DNA from: Gymnorhina tibicen | Lineage: Eukaryota; Chordata; Aves; Passeriformes; Artamidae | Direction of reading: 5' to 3' | Assembly (NCBI GenBank): GCA_013399875.1 | Contig: VXAZ01000587.1 | Location: 1 to 64,000, forward strand | Length of the DNA: 64,000 nt | Shown here: piece by piece, positions 34,071 through 46,100 of the stretch | Layout of the letters: each line of letters begins with the position of its first letter | How positions within the stretch are numbered: position 1 is the stretch's first letter | Translations under genes and position numbers: made by a program | The notes under the pieces: model-generated | Told to the model about the DNA's origin: nothing | Seen by the model: only the letters and a program-made list of their open reading frames with translations | Databases searched by the model: none

Positions 34071-36759
34071 TGAATATCTTTGTGGCTGCAAGTCTGAACT
34101 CAATGGAATGCTGTCCTTTGTTCAGAAGAGTGTGATTTTGATCTATACATGTGGTATAGAGACTTGGTAATCTCAAGAACTCTTTTTTTCAAGAGGTGGA
34201 GCTTTAAAATGTTTGTCTTGCTTCACTTTTTGTTCCATTGGCCCAGTCAGAGGGAGTGCAGGGTTAGTGGTACTTACATTCTGCTGGAAAAGTAGAATTT
34301 ATAAACATTTGGCAGTGAAATTTTGGATTTATCGTGCGCTGAGAGAGGCCTGTTGTGCGGGAGCAGATTTTTGTTGCCCTGCTTGGGGCATGCTGGGGAC
34401 TGAAAACCCTCCTGCGATTCCTGTGACTGGTGCAACAGCCCCTGGTGGCAGCTGAAGCTGGAACTGTCTCTGGAGAAATTACCTGGGGCTCGGGATTAAC
34501 CTTCTGTGCCGAAACGAGGGATGTTTTGGCACCCAGCTCCTGCACCAGCACCGAGCAGTTAATGGGGAGCCCTCTCAGATCAAAGTGCTCTCCAAGGCCC
34601 AGGGACACCATCCCCATCCCTGGGAGGGAGCAGCACTCAAGTCCCTCTGCAGACAGCACACAAGGGTGCTCTCAGCACCGTCGTGTTCGCCACGCAGAAG
34701 CAGGGTTTGCTGTCTCTGCGCCGGGCCAGCCTTCCCCCAGGGAGGTGAGAGGGCTTGAAGACTGTGGAGTGGCTGCGGCTCACCGTGCCTTTGTTACTCT
34801 GGGCTGCAAGGCTGCAAATGTCAGCTTTGGGGTGAGCAAGGAATTCAATCTGCCCCTGACCTTTAGTCAGAGCTTTTCTACCGGGAGCTTTCAGTAGCTC
34901 TGACGAGCGGCGCAGCGAGGTCTCGCAGTCTCTGAATAACCAGGGACTACAAACCAGCAGCCACAAAACCAGGCTTGCGTGCCCCGCAGCAAAAGGCAGG
35001 TAAGGCTCTCTCATTCTCAGTGAAAAACCCCATTTATCTATTTGGGTTTGCATAATTGTGGATGTTAGCACAGCAGAAGTACCCGTGAGTACATCCCCAC
35101 CACCTGCAGGTACCAGAGGCAAGCCCCGTTCTGTTCCTAGCAAGCTGCTGGTGCCACAGCGGGCATTCCCTCTCATCCATGCACGGGGCAGTGCCTCTGC
35201 TGGGCACGGAGGGACCTGTTTGGTACAGCCATACCTGGCACCTCTGGAGCCTTTTTGCCTCATCAGGCCCAGGGTACGTTTCTAGCATCAAGAAATTCTC
35301 TGGTTTGTGTGAGAGGCTGTTCCTTGCCAGCTGTTCATGGTGCATGTGACCGGTGGTTCCAAAAGAAACAGCCTGGTTTGGGAGCTGCCATGAGTGGTGC
35401 TGCCAGCAGGGACATCTGCTGCTGCTGTCTGTGATCCCTTAATTTTTGTGCTTGACTGGATTCCCGGCAGAAAACTCGGGAGCCTCCTCGGTGGAGTGTG
35501 TCCTTCCACAGTCCCACATTAAAAAGCGTTTTACCTGGCTGTGGGCTGCTGAGCTGCCACCTCGGGGTGTCTGATGGAAGGAAACATGAGGGGAACTTCA
35601 AATCAAATGTTTGACTCCGAGTGGATGAATTACCCCATAATGTGCACTCCTTTTGGACACCTCGAATTCCTTCAACAGCATAAGAAAAGATAGGCCATAA
35701 TTTCCCTCCTTTTGGAGGAAAACCCCCAGCATGGCAGCATGGGGGAAGCCTGCATGGAGGTCGTACAGGATGAGATCCCTGAGCAGGAACAGGCTTGCTC
35801 TCTCCGTAACACGTGTTGAACTTACATAAAATTCAACATTATTCAGTCCCACACACTTTAAACTTTCCACGCTTTTCATCTAAAGGCACTTCTGCACCAA
35901 CAAGGGAAGAAAGGAAGATATGTTAATTATATATTATTAACTGTCTCCCCACTTCCTAGAAGACTTGAGCATTTTTTCAAGTTCACTGCATACATTTCCT
36001 TTTACTTCTTTTTTACTCATAAAAAGTAGCCAAAATCTTGTAAAAATTTTTAAAATTATTTACAACATTAAATATCCTTTACATAATCAGCGTTGCCAAC
36101 CAGAGCAGAAGAGCAGCATCAGTGAGACTAATACATAACGGGCTGTTCTTCCCCTGAGAACAACAGAAACATTGATGTTAGATATAAAAATGTGTCAGTA
36201 GCAGCTGAAAAAGCAAAAAAAAGCAGACAGCTCACTGCAGCCAGCTGGTGCCTAACTCCGACCTCTGCCTCTGAATTTTTCAGAGACAGATCTCGGTGCT
36301 ATGAAATTCCCCCTGGGTCTCAAAACTTTTCCTGGACATTGAATGTATTTCGGCAACTTCAGAAATGTTGGATCTTCTCAGAAGCACTGTCTGAAATGAA
36401 ATTATCTCTAGATGAAAAACTGCACATTGAAAATGGGAGATTTTTGTGAGCCAACATGAGGCCCAGCTTCTGGTTTCGAGGCTGTATTCTGGTTGTACAG
36501 GCACAGCAGCAGGACATGTCTTACTGAACCAGTCCTGCTCTTAGCAGAGCTTTGGAGACCTACTGTTCTCCCCCACGAAATGGATCTCTTCATAAATACC
36601 TACTCTGCTGTGTTTGTGTGTAGCAGTGGTTGTTCCCAGGACCCCAGAGCTGAATCCCGTGCAGCTTTCCAGGACCGTACTTCCACGTCCGTGGCTGGAT
36701 GCTGCAGTCAGAGTGAGGGCTTAAAACCCCTGAACAACATTTCTTGACAACTGTTTGCA

Positions 36760-37200
36760 TTTAATTAATCAAGTTTATGAGCAGATACATTGGCACATGA
36801 GGCACGTTGATTTGAGTATTTTTGTTTTCCTTCCATGTCCTCTCCATTCATTAGCGCTGGCAGTCTATGAAAAAGAAATCTGTGGCTGCTGTAACCAAGA
36901 GGGATTGAGCTCTTGCTTTTCTCCTGACTTTTCATCATTGAATATGATTCGTTGCATATGCCCTGGATTGTGCTTAATGTATGCTGGCTGGAGGGAATTC
37001 AGACATTTGGGGAATTATAAATAATAGCAGCACTGGCAACCTTTTTGCATTATCATGTCACACTGAAATGTAGCAGTTTTCAAAGCCATTTACATTTAGT
37101 CTTTTGCCACTTATTTATTTGCTACCATTAGCCGTGGCTTTAATTTTTCTCTGGATGCAGGTTTGTACTGTTCATTAGCCTGAGGATGAATGCTGCAAAA
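36760..37200. promoter_or_regulatory. candidate conserved non-coding element
   Basis: Repeat-free stretch with TTTGCATTTAATTAATCAAG just upstream, TTTGCATTATCATGTCA, TTATAAATAATAG and CATTAGCG/CATTAGCC motifs. These are octamer-, homeobox- and MEF2-like sites in a setting of balanced composition. The texture suggests constraint, but conservation cannot be tested here. Confidence 0.2.
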
Positions 37201-40200
37201 CAGGATGCTGGAGTTCCCTGAAGAACAGAGACCTTTCCAATCCTGTTCATCTACAGCAGTGCTGGGCGCATTTATAAAGATAATCCCCGGCTCTGAAAGC
37301 TGAGAAATTGCAGTGATTCATTAATCACTCCCTGATGCTCTGGAGGTCCCATGGTCACTAGCACAGTCATTTCAGTGGGTGGGGAATGGCTTTAGGGCAG
37401 GGATGAGAGATACAGGAATGATGTTTAAAAACCAGAAGGGAAAGAGCAGCCCTTTTCTCTGCAGCCGGTGTTTCCTGGAGTGTTCACACAGCAAAGTGCT
37501 GCTTTTGGCAGAGCAGACAGGATGCACTCCTGGCTCCTCACCCCGTGTGCCTGCACACTCCTGCACACTTCTCAGGACTTCCATTCCAACCCAGCAGGCT
37601 CGGGAGGAGGGGATGGCACAGAGCTCTCCGTAGGCTGGGGAAGTGTAGGCGCTGGATCCCATTTCGCTGTCACCTCTGCTTCACAGGAAGAGACTGTGGG
37701 AAGGGCAGTGACTCACTTGCTGATGAATAAGTGATTCAAGCCTGTCTCCAGGAGTGGGACAGACTCATTTCCTCACCCCCAGTGTCTGCCGTGCCCACTG
37801 CTGCAGAGCCGAGACACACGGATACCACGCTGCTGGTGTCGGGGCTGGCAGCCTTTCCACTCCTTCTGGGTGAGAAGAGGATGGGAACCAGGGGTGGAGC
37901 AGAGGCTCAGAGAAATACCTTTGCCAAGGCTCTGCAAAGACACCCGTAGGATGGTGTTTAGACTGTTGCCTTGGGGTAGAAGGGAGCTGCAGCTATCTTT
38001 GTGACACTACGAGGGATTAACTGATGCTCAAGTTGCGGGGGAACCCCAGTCTCCCAGGAGGACACGGGGTTTCTCTCCCAAGCTGCAGCCTGGCCAGCCT
38101 TTCCCCAGGCTGCTCAGCCTTTGGATGCCGCTGTGGGTGGGGGCTGCTTGTGGCCCCTTCCTGCCAGAAGGCCCTCGGTCAGGGCTGGCCCCACGCCACA
38201 GCCACATGACCCCGATCACCTGCAGGCAGCTGCCCCGGCAGGATGCTGTCCCCCCATCCTCAGCCTTTTAATGGGGATTTGGGGCAGGAGGGGGATCTAA
38301 TGAACAAACATCATTTTGCTAAATATGTTTTCTAAGCAGTTTGCGGCTCACTCTTACTGCAGGAGCAAAGGCTTGCTAAAGATGGCTTGTTTTACAAAGC
38401 ATTTTCACAAGTAGCTGGGCTGTTAATGTCACTGTTACCTGAGCAGATTTAATTGTGTTGCTTCTTGCTCTCAGCTTAGCGTGACATGCTGAGAATGAAA
38501 ATCACATACCTTTTTTTGCCAGGAAAAAAAATGCCATGTTCTGGAGCAGTTTTGAGTGTTTCCTCCAGGGATACATTCACATATTGTTCTGAGCGGGTTT
38601 TGCTGCCAAGGTTTGCTGTGGCACTTATTAAAAAATGCTTTCAATACCATCCACCTTTTATCATCACCATGGGTTTAGTTGAAATGATGTGTCCCTCTTT
38701 CCTCCCAATATCACGTTATAATGGCGTGTAGTGCGCAGATGTGCTCTCGGATGCAAATACAGGAGCTTTTTGAATTAAAGCCACGTTTTTTGAGCGAGGG
38801 CATGCACAGCCTTAAGTCTCATTTTCTCCAAGGGGTGCACACTCTTATCTACCAACTGGCTTCGTAGAGGAAGACTGAAAAGAGAAGCATTTCCCAGCTT
38901 TTTGTTAGACCTAATGAACGCCTTCACACTCATCCTCTTTGTCCCTCTTTCTCCTGGTGTCCTGGCGTACATGCGCCTCTTTTTACTTTAAGGGATAAAA
39001 GAAAGAAGTGATTGAAGGATGGATCATGGGTGCTGCCCTGCAAACCTTCACTGCTTCAAGCCCTTGAATATTCAGGCGTATTCCACAGTCCCCACAGTCC
39101 CACAGGTGCACAATGTGACACACTTGCTCAAGCCCCTCTAAGTCTGGATCACTTCAAAGTGTTCACACTCGGACTTGATTTGCTTGATTCAGCGCCATTT
39201 TGCAGGAAAAAAAGAGTCAGTATTCAGCTCATGGGGCCAGCCCTATGCACTGAACTGGGGGGTTGGCTTTGGACAAGCTTCATAAATCCCAAAAAGCGGC
39301 AACATGTCGACAGAAATGCTGACAAATCCATGGCTGCACCGGCACCACCAGTTACGGCCACGGCGCTCTGTGCCCCGGCACGGCTGCCACGACTCTGCTC
39401 CTGCCGTGATCAAAGCACTGGTGTTTCAAAGCGAAGTTCTTTTAGTCAGACCAAGTAGTCTTTGAATACATTAACTTTAAACCTCCCTAAAAATACCGGC
39501 AGCTGCTGTCTGGACTGCCCTCATCATAGTTAGGAAGATCACAAGCCACAGTAATACTGATTCATAGAAATTGATCTCTTTGCCTCATGACCAGGATTTC
39601 CAGCAAATCTATGTTAAATTATTAACTCTTTAAAGCCAGACAACTGTGGTTTTTAAGTTTAAAAAAAATCAGTTTCTGCAGATGGACAATTAGGGCAGAC
39701 TATTCCCACCAAGGGATTCAACTACTATCCCAGAGTGAGGTAGTTTGAGAAGGGTATTTAATGTCAAAAAGGTGTCCCAGCATTTTTGCAGGTTAATATT
39801 AATCTGGTCTGGTAGAGCTGGTCATCACAGAGGCAACCCACCAGTCCAGTTTCTCCCATTTTGTCCATCAGCCCTCGCACTTTGCTGGCAGTGCACAGCT
39901 CCAGCAGCTGCCCCAAATATATTGAGGTGAGAAGGCATCTGCTGAAGCCTGAGCTCAAATCCAGATTAAGGCCTCTCTCCTTTTGGCACTTGCAGGTGGT
40001 TTTCTGGAGTGCCCCATCAACCTGTGGCACTGGGGCTGTTTCCTACCCACCCTCCCCTCCACAGCCCAGTGTGGTCATGGTCACGGAGAGACAGAAGAAT
40101 AATCTGAGGGCGGCTCAGAAGGGTTTTTTTTGAGCGTTCTTACATTTGGGCATCTCTCAGAAAACAAGCTATGGCTTCCCCTGCAGAGCAAACTGAGCCT

Positions 40201-40289
40201 CGAGGCAGCAGGACACCGAGCTCACCTGGCACAGCTGGGCACGGGCTGCAAACCTCTCCCTGCCACAGCACTCAGCAACACCAGCAGTG

Positions 40290-40545
40290 CCCCGGGGCCT
40301 TGATCTGACCTGCTTACAAAGATTTTCAGTGACAGAAACTCCACCACCTTTCCAGGCAACCTGTCCCTGCACCTCTCTGCTCCCACTGTTTGTTAGAAAG
40401 GTTTTCCTACCATTACCCTGAATCATTTCAGCTGTAATTTAAGCCCCTTATCTCCCTCTGAACACGCAGAACAAATTACTTCCCTCCTCTTTGCAGCAGC
40501 CTCTTAGGTATTTGAAAACTGCTCTCTCACCTTCTCCTTAAGCTA
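40290..40545 (-). mobile_element. CR1 LINE 3' UTR fragment (antisense)
   Basis: The + strand carries ACAGAAACTCCACCACCTTT, then CCAGGCAACCTGTCCCTG and GTTAGAAAGGTTTTCCTACC, then a TCAGCTGTAATTTAAGCCCC block. It ends with CTCCTCTTTGCAGCAGCCTC and GGTATTTGAAAACTG. This is the order seen in reversed CR1 3' sequences of an older subfamily. It is diverged and lacks the terminal 8-bp repeats. Confidence 0.75.
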
Positions 40546-41862
40546 ATGCCAGTGCTTTTGGTGTTTACCTTGGCCATGCTTCTGACATCCAGGAGAATTG
40601 GTGATCCAGCAGCTACTCTTCTGATCCATTAAATTTTGGTAGTGAACCAGGCAGCGAGGATTACTTGGTAAGAGGTGAAATCTTCTACACCAACCAGAAA
40701 ATTGCAGCAGCACATTTTCCACAGAGCAGGTCTGTTGGCTGTCCAGTAAATGAAGTGGGCCTCAGAAAACAGGTGGGTTCAGTGGTTTCTGAGTGGGTTT
40801 TCAAGGATATTTTTCAGCTTGGGATGTAGAGCTCTGTTGGCCACATGAGGTAATGCTCAGATGAGCTTCAGACATGGTTACAAAAGAAACCCTTAAGCAG
40901 GAGAAATGACTGTCCAGCGGTGCTGATCCTCAGATGGCCTCTCCTGAGTGGAAGTGCTGTTGTTAAACACACAAAAGCCATAAGATTTGCTGGAGAAACT
41001 GCAAATTAATTCTCTGCATAATTTATGCTGTGTTCAACTCCCTAGCACTGTAGTTAGCAACAATACAAACCAGTAAAGGGCTCTGTGCTGCCACTGGCAG
41101 GAGGTACCAGCCAGCGGGAGGCAGCCGAGCCTCTGCTCTTTATTCAGCTTTAAATAACTGCACCACTAAAGCCCAGGGCCTGGGAGAGCTCTGAGCTCCA
41201 GCACCACCCCATGGGCTGAGCACCCCTTCTGCCCAGGGTATCCTTGGAGAAGAAATCTTTGCTTTCACAGGACCAAGATTTTGTCTCTGGGAAGTGCTCG
41301 GTATCGGGGGTGGGTCCTGCCCTGCTCCCCCACGCCCAGCCCAGCTCAGGGGGCAGCAGGGTGCTGTGGGCCACACTGCCATCGTGCCCAGCTCTCCCCT
41401 CCACGGGAATCTCCTTGGGAGAGTTGAGTAAGACCTGACCTGTGCTGATGTTCCTTTTGTCTCTGTTGGGTTTGATAGCAGTGGACAAGAAAAGGTTGTT
41501 TTTTCTCACATCCAAACAGCAGTAGGTGCTTAAACAGTAAAAAAACGAACGCCCAGCTGCTGCTTCTGCTCCTCGCATGAAAACTGCTGCATACATATTT
41601 ACTGTGCTGATTAAACAGATCTGCTGCTCTACAGTAAAACAGGGAATTAAAGCACTGTACTTTCAATTTTGTTACCAAATTGGAATTCATAAATATTTGA
41701 GAAAATAAGAGCATTTACATCTACCACTAGCGAGAGCGCAGTTGCCGTATGGATGCCACTTGCTATCAAAACACAGGGTACCATGGTATAAATAATGCTC
41801 AGTTCACAGCAGTATCCTAAAATGACAGCACGCTGAATCCACTTCTTCTGTCAAGACATATT

Positions 41863-41868
41863 TTTATT
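41863..41868 (-). terminator. WHAMM: candidate poly(A) signal AATAAA of WHAMM
   Basis: TTTATT on the + strand, i.e. AATAAA on the - strand, about 1.0 kb after the WHAMM stop codon. Confidence 0.45.
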
Positions 41869-42261
41869 AAGGGTCAGTATAAACTTCAAAAAAAAATAAC
41901 TTGAATCATTTTTGCCACTGTCTACCCAAAATAGCAAGAGTCTCTAAATTGAATGTAGCTGAATTTTGAAATAGTCAGCTTCCAGGCACAACGTAAATAC
42001 CTGCCATTTGTAAGGCCATCAGGTAATTTAAATTCATGAGAGTAGCTATAAACATGTACTGAAGTTCTCAGTGGAGAAATGCAGCCCTGCATTACAGGAC
42101 TAAATCCTGAAAAATATTGTAGAAATATTTTGGCTCTTCCTTTCACGTCAACATTTGTCCTTGCAAATGTAGATGTATGAAAAACATCTAACAGCTAAAA
42201 GTTCTCTATACTTAATCTTTCAGCTAAAAAAGTAAACTTTTCAGTAATTACTGCAGTAGTG

Positions 42262-42267
42262 TTTATT
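42262..42267 (-). terminator. WHAMM: alternative poly(A) signal AATAAA of WHAMM
   Basis: A second AATAAA on the - strand, about 0.6 kb after the stop, could give a shorter 3' UTR. Confidence 0.3.
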
Positions 42268-42867
42268 TCAAACTTGAAACTGACTTTCCCAATCAGCATT
42301 ATCAAGCCATCCATAAGTGCACACTTTCTAACATGATGATAAATGGAGTATCCATGTCATTATTCAAGAGTGAGCTGTATTAGACAAGCAAAATGTTTAA
42401 GAATTTTCTGGACAATGGAGGTAGGAGTCAATGACTTCAGATTATGCTAAATTTTCTGGTCTGCCTCTGTCACCACAGATTTGCTTCTACCTTTATCCAA
42501 CAAAAGAGATTTTCAGTTATTTTTTCACTCCTTAAACTTTGTTGTGATAGCATTACCTACTGTGCAGTAACAATCTAAATAATGCATGCTGCAATCCAGC
42601 ATTTTAGCTTTCCTGGGCTGTGGTGAAAACACTACACGGTCAAGCCAGAAACACCTATTAGTGCAAGCATAATTTGGAGTATGATTTCTCATGCAAAAAT
42701 ATGGATCTGTAGCTCCTATAGAGAATCAACAGGGTTCTTTAACCTGACAAGACATTTCGGACTATGAGAACACAACACACAGTTCCTTCATTTTGAAAGG
42801 GACAGTCTTCTACAGTGTGCAAAATGAGGCACACACTCTGTTCCAGTCCATAAGTCTGTTGTGCAAG

Positions 42868-43154
42868 TTAGCTCTCCCATTCTCCATTGTTCTGATCATT
42901 GTCCTCCTCTTCTTCAGAATCAGCAGACACTTTCTTAATTCTCTGCATGGCTGCCTTAATGCTTCTCTCTAGCTCATTAGGGGATCCTTTACTGACATCT
43001 CTCTCAGTATCTCGATTCACTTTCCTTAGCTTAACTCCTTGCCTTATGGCAGAGAGGATGCTGTCCTTCACGGAGGCGTACGGGTTGGGCTGCTCCACTC
43101 GGCGAAGGTGAACCTCGCTGCGCTTCAGAGAGGCCAAAACTTCATCCATGGAAC
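42868..43154 (-). CDS. WHAMM: WHAMM terminal exon: second half of WCA module and stop
   Basis: Two bases complete a split glycine codon, then 94 codons and TAA (42868-42870) follow. Two WH2 actin-binding motifs are visible: SMDEVLASLKRSEVHLRRVE and ASVKDSILSAIRQGVKLRKV. They are followed by the amphipathic central helix (ELERSIKAAMQRIKKVSADS) and an acidic tail with the conserved tryptophan (EEEEDNDQNNGEWES), which binds Arp2/3. The acceptor is GCGTTGCAG. Confidence 0.97.
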
Positions 43155-46100
43155 CTGCAACGCAGGAATCTGCTGTTAGCAGAAGAATGAATGAGACAAC
43201 CACACTGAAGAGGTACGAAGCCCTACCCAAGCGTTCAGGGCTCTTCCTTCAGTCTTTGCTAGCGACAGGAAAAAGAATGGTCTGTTCTGGCACAGAGTCT
43301 TTCAAGCTCTGCAACAGCAGGCTCTGGAACTGCTTTTAAAAAGCAGTTAAAGCTTTTATATCTTGAATTGAGAATCCAATGCCTCTTCATCATTATACAC
43401 GGTTGTGCTCTGAGGAAGGAATTACACACAAAGGACAATGCTCTTTTTCATTACAACTTTATGGGCTTTCAAAAAAATCTCACTGAACCAAAAAAATCTC
43501 TTGCATTCTGTGTTATAAACAATTCACCATCCCTCCTAGCCTGCCCAGAAGCCTGCTGAGACCGTCAATTGCATTTTTGCTCAGCCAAGAGAAAAATGAA
43601 AGGATTTGAGTAGAAGGGCTTGAAAGCGCACCACTGAAGTCACTGGGAGCCGGATCAGGTCCTGTGCAGGCAGCTCTCTTCTGTACGGACTTAGAAAACA
43701 ATTCCTGTTTTACAACATGATTTAGATCTCAGGTGTGTGTTTCTGAACTTCAGGCCATGAAGGACACCATACTGAGAGCTTCCACTAGTCCTCCTGATAC
43801 ACACTGATTTGTGTTTTACTCCTTCTGCTGGATTCTTTGCTGCCTGCTCCAGCCTGTCAGACAGGGAGGCTGTTTCCCTGGACAGCAATAGGTCCAGACC
43901 ATCTGTGCCTCACAGCCAGAAATATTTTTGCCACGCACAGCGCACACAAGGTTATGTGATTAACATCAACCACTCGAAATGTAACATTCTGCTAAATCCT
44001 GTGGTACCTTCAGAGACTAAAAAGGATCGAGCAAAGATCCACCAGACTGCCTTACAAAGCCTACAAGTAAGAGAGTCTTAAGTCTACTAATTAAATGGGC
44101 TTCCTGGTAAAAGATTAGTCAGAAAAACAAATTATAAAAGAAGTCTCTCCTGGCTTTTCACACACAAAGACATGAGTAGCCCATAACTAAAACCAACATG
44201 TTTATGAAGCTGTTTCAGTACGTTCCTGTGGCAGTAATTTAGGAATTAGTATTAGGGCTACTGACATGATGGCTTTTTTCAAGAAATAGGTGTAAACAAC
44301 TAATCAGATCTCTCCAATAAACGGAAAATAACTTTTCTTATCCAAAAATAATGAAAAGGCATCAATGTTAGGCTGTGAATGGCAGTAAGTATTAGCCACC
44401 AGCAAGGCTGTTCCAACAGCAATCAGACTACTCTGGTGTACAACTCCTGTTGCTAATCAAGGCTTCTTAAAGAGTATCTGTGGTAGAGTTATCCCATGGA
44501 TATCCCACACTGAAGTCTGCACTGCATGCACAGTAGTTTGCCATGGTAACTCAACTGTGTCTCAGCCCTTCAGCTGCTTGTACCTCCCCACAGCTTGGCA
44601 GAACTAAAAACGCTGAACTTCCCCCGGTATTTCTGCCTGTGGTTGGCCTCTTAACTGATAGGATACAAAGGCTGCCTGCATGTATTGTGAAGAGTTGAAA
44701 AGGAAAAGGAATGTACCACGTTTAAAGACATTCTTCATTCTAGCATAAGCTCCACTGTGAAAAACAACAAAAAAAATTGCTGCCTTCCAACTTAGATCAA
44801 TCTCTCTGACATAGTCAAAATATCCGCTCGCCTCAGAGATAAAAATAAGCCTGTTAGCAGGATGCAACCAGTGCAGCCTCGGGAGGCTGCTGAGCTCTAT
44901 TCTCATTCAAACTATTCTTTCAATTGCCGAGTTCAGCCTTCAATTACACCTGCATGATCTTGCTAACAAAGCAAAGGTGTAACAGAGCAGAATTTCGTCC
45001 CTAGGAATGCATGCCAAAGCTATTCACCTGCCTTTCAAATCCTGGTTGAATTCTGCATGAATTCTCTTAGGAAACCTTTATTTAGAAACCAAGCAAATTG
45101 TAAGTGGACACAGGCTGTGCACACCTTAGAAACGCAAGCAGCCCAACTGCCAGCTCTGTAGTACATAAATCAGAAACACTAAAGTGTAGCCTTAGTACAG
45201 CTACAAATTAACCCACATTGGTCTTCTGATTGGAGCATCAGGGCCCTGTGAAGTGTCTCAAACAGGACACACAAATCATTGTTACTCATTTAACATCCTG
45301 AGCTATGGTCAGTGTTATTGTACGTAGTTTCTTAGACAAAGCTTTCCAAGAGCCTCATTCTCTTGATCAAAACTACCCATTATTCCCATCCAGAAGCAGA
45401 GGGAGGGAGACCACAAAAACACAGGAAATGCATTAAAAAAGCACCAGTTGATGTGAGCCTACTTACCTATGCAATTATTTATAGACCTCCTGGATGAGTC
45501 ATCCTGTTTGTGCAGTGCAGGGCTTTCTGAGGGGCTATCAGAGCTGAGGGGAAGTGGTTTATCCTCTGTTGCTGACGGTTTTTTTAACTGGAGAGGTAGG
45601 GGGGGAGGTGGGGGAGGAGGGGGCAGGGGAGGAGGAGGTGGAGGAGGAGGTGGTGAGCATGGGGAGACGGTCAATTCCTCGCCGTGCTTCTGCTCCTCTG
45701 TGTCACCATCAGTAACAAAAATCTGGACAGGGATATCTGCTGGGGTATTCTGATATAAAGCTTTTGTTTCTTTGTCTTCTACAAGCAGAATGCTGTGTGG
45801 CTGCTCGAGAGCAGCCCTTGCTCTCGGTGAGGGTGCAGGGGACAGAACTGCTGGGGCTGTCCCTGCTCTCGATGCAGGTGCAGGGGACAGCACCACAGCC
45901 TGCTGAGGGATGCCTCGTGGCAACCTGGGGCTGGGAGGCTGGGGACAAGACGTTTTCATAACAACATGAGCTGGACACTTCTGAAAAAGAAATCATAAGG
46001 CAGGAAGTCACATCTCCATTGGACTGGCCAAAACATCAACCCCAAAGAGATAAAAAAAGCCACAGAGCACAGACCTGTCCCACTCACCCATTCAAGCAGA

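Larger units (their letters stand above)
29121..41840. other. intergenic region between convergent HOMER2 and WHAMM
   Basis: No gene was recognised in this 12.7 kb. It contains a 20-bp tandem duplication (30360-30399), a T35 run with a nearby N (33002-33036, N at 33074), an AT-rich block (33080-34070) and a possible non-coding conserved stretch (36760-37200). An antisense CR1 fragment lies at 40290-40545. The longest open frames (for example 31349-32017) have no family signature and atypical composition. Confidence 0.65.
41845..42867 (-). other. WHAMM: WHAMM 3' UTR (probable)
   Basis: This is the non-coding stretch after the WHAMM stop on the - strand. It is AT-rich and ends near an AATAAA on the - strand (41863-41868), which would place cleavage around 41845. 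A nearer AATAAA at 42262-42267 could give a shorter form. No repeat is recognised. Confidence 0.55.

Noticed and set aside
42899..43111. 70-codon + strand frame opposite the WHAMM terminal exon
   Set aside because: Shadow of the WH2-central-acidic coding sequence on the - strand.
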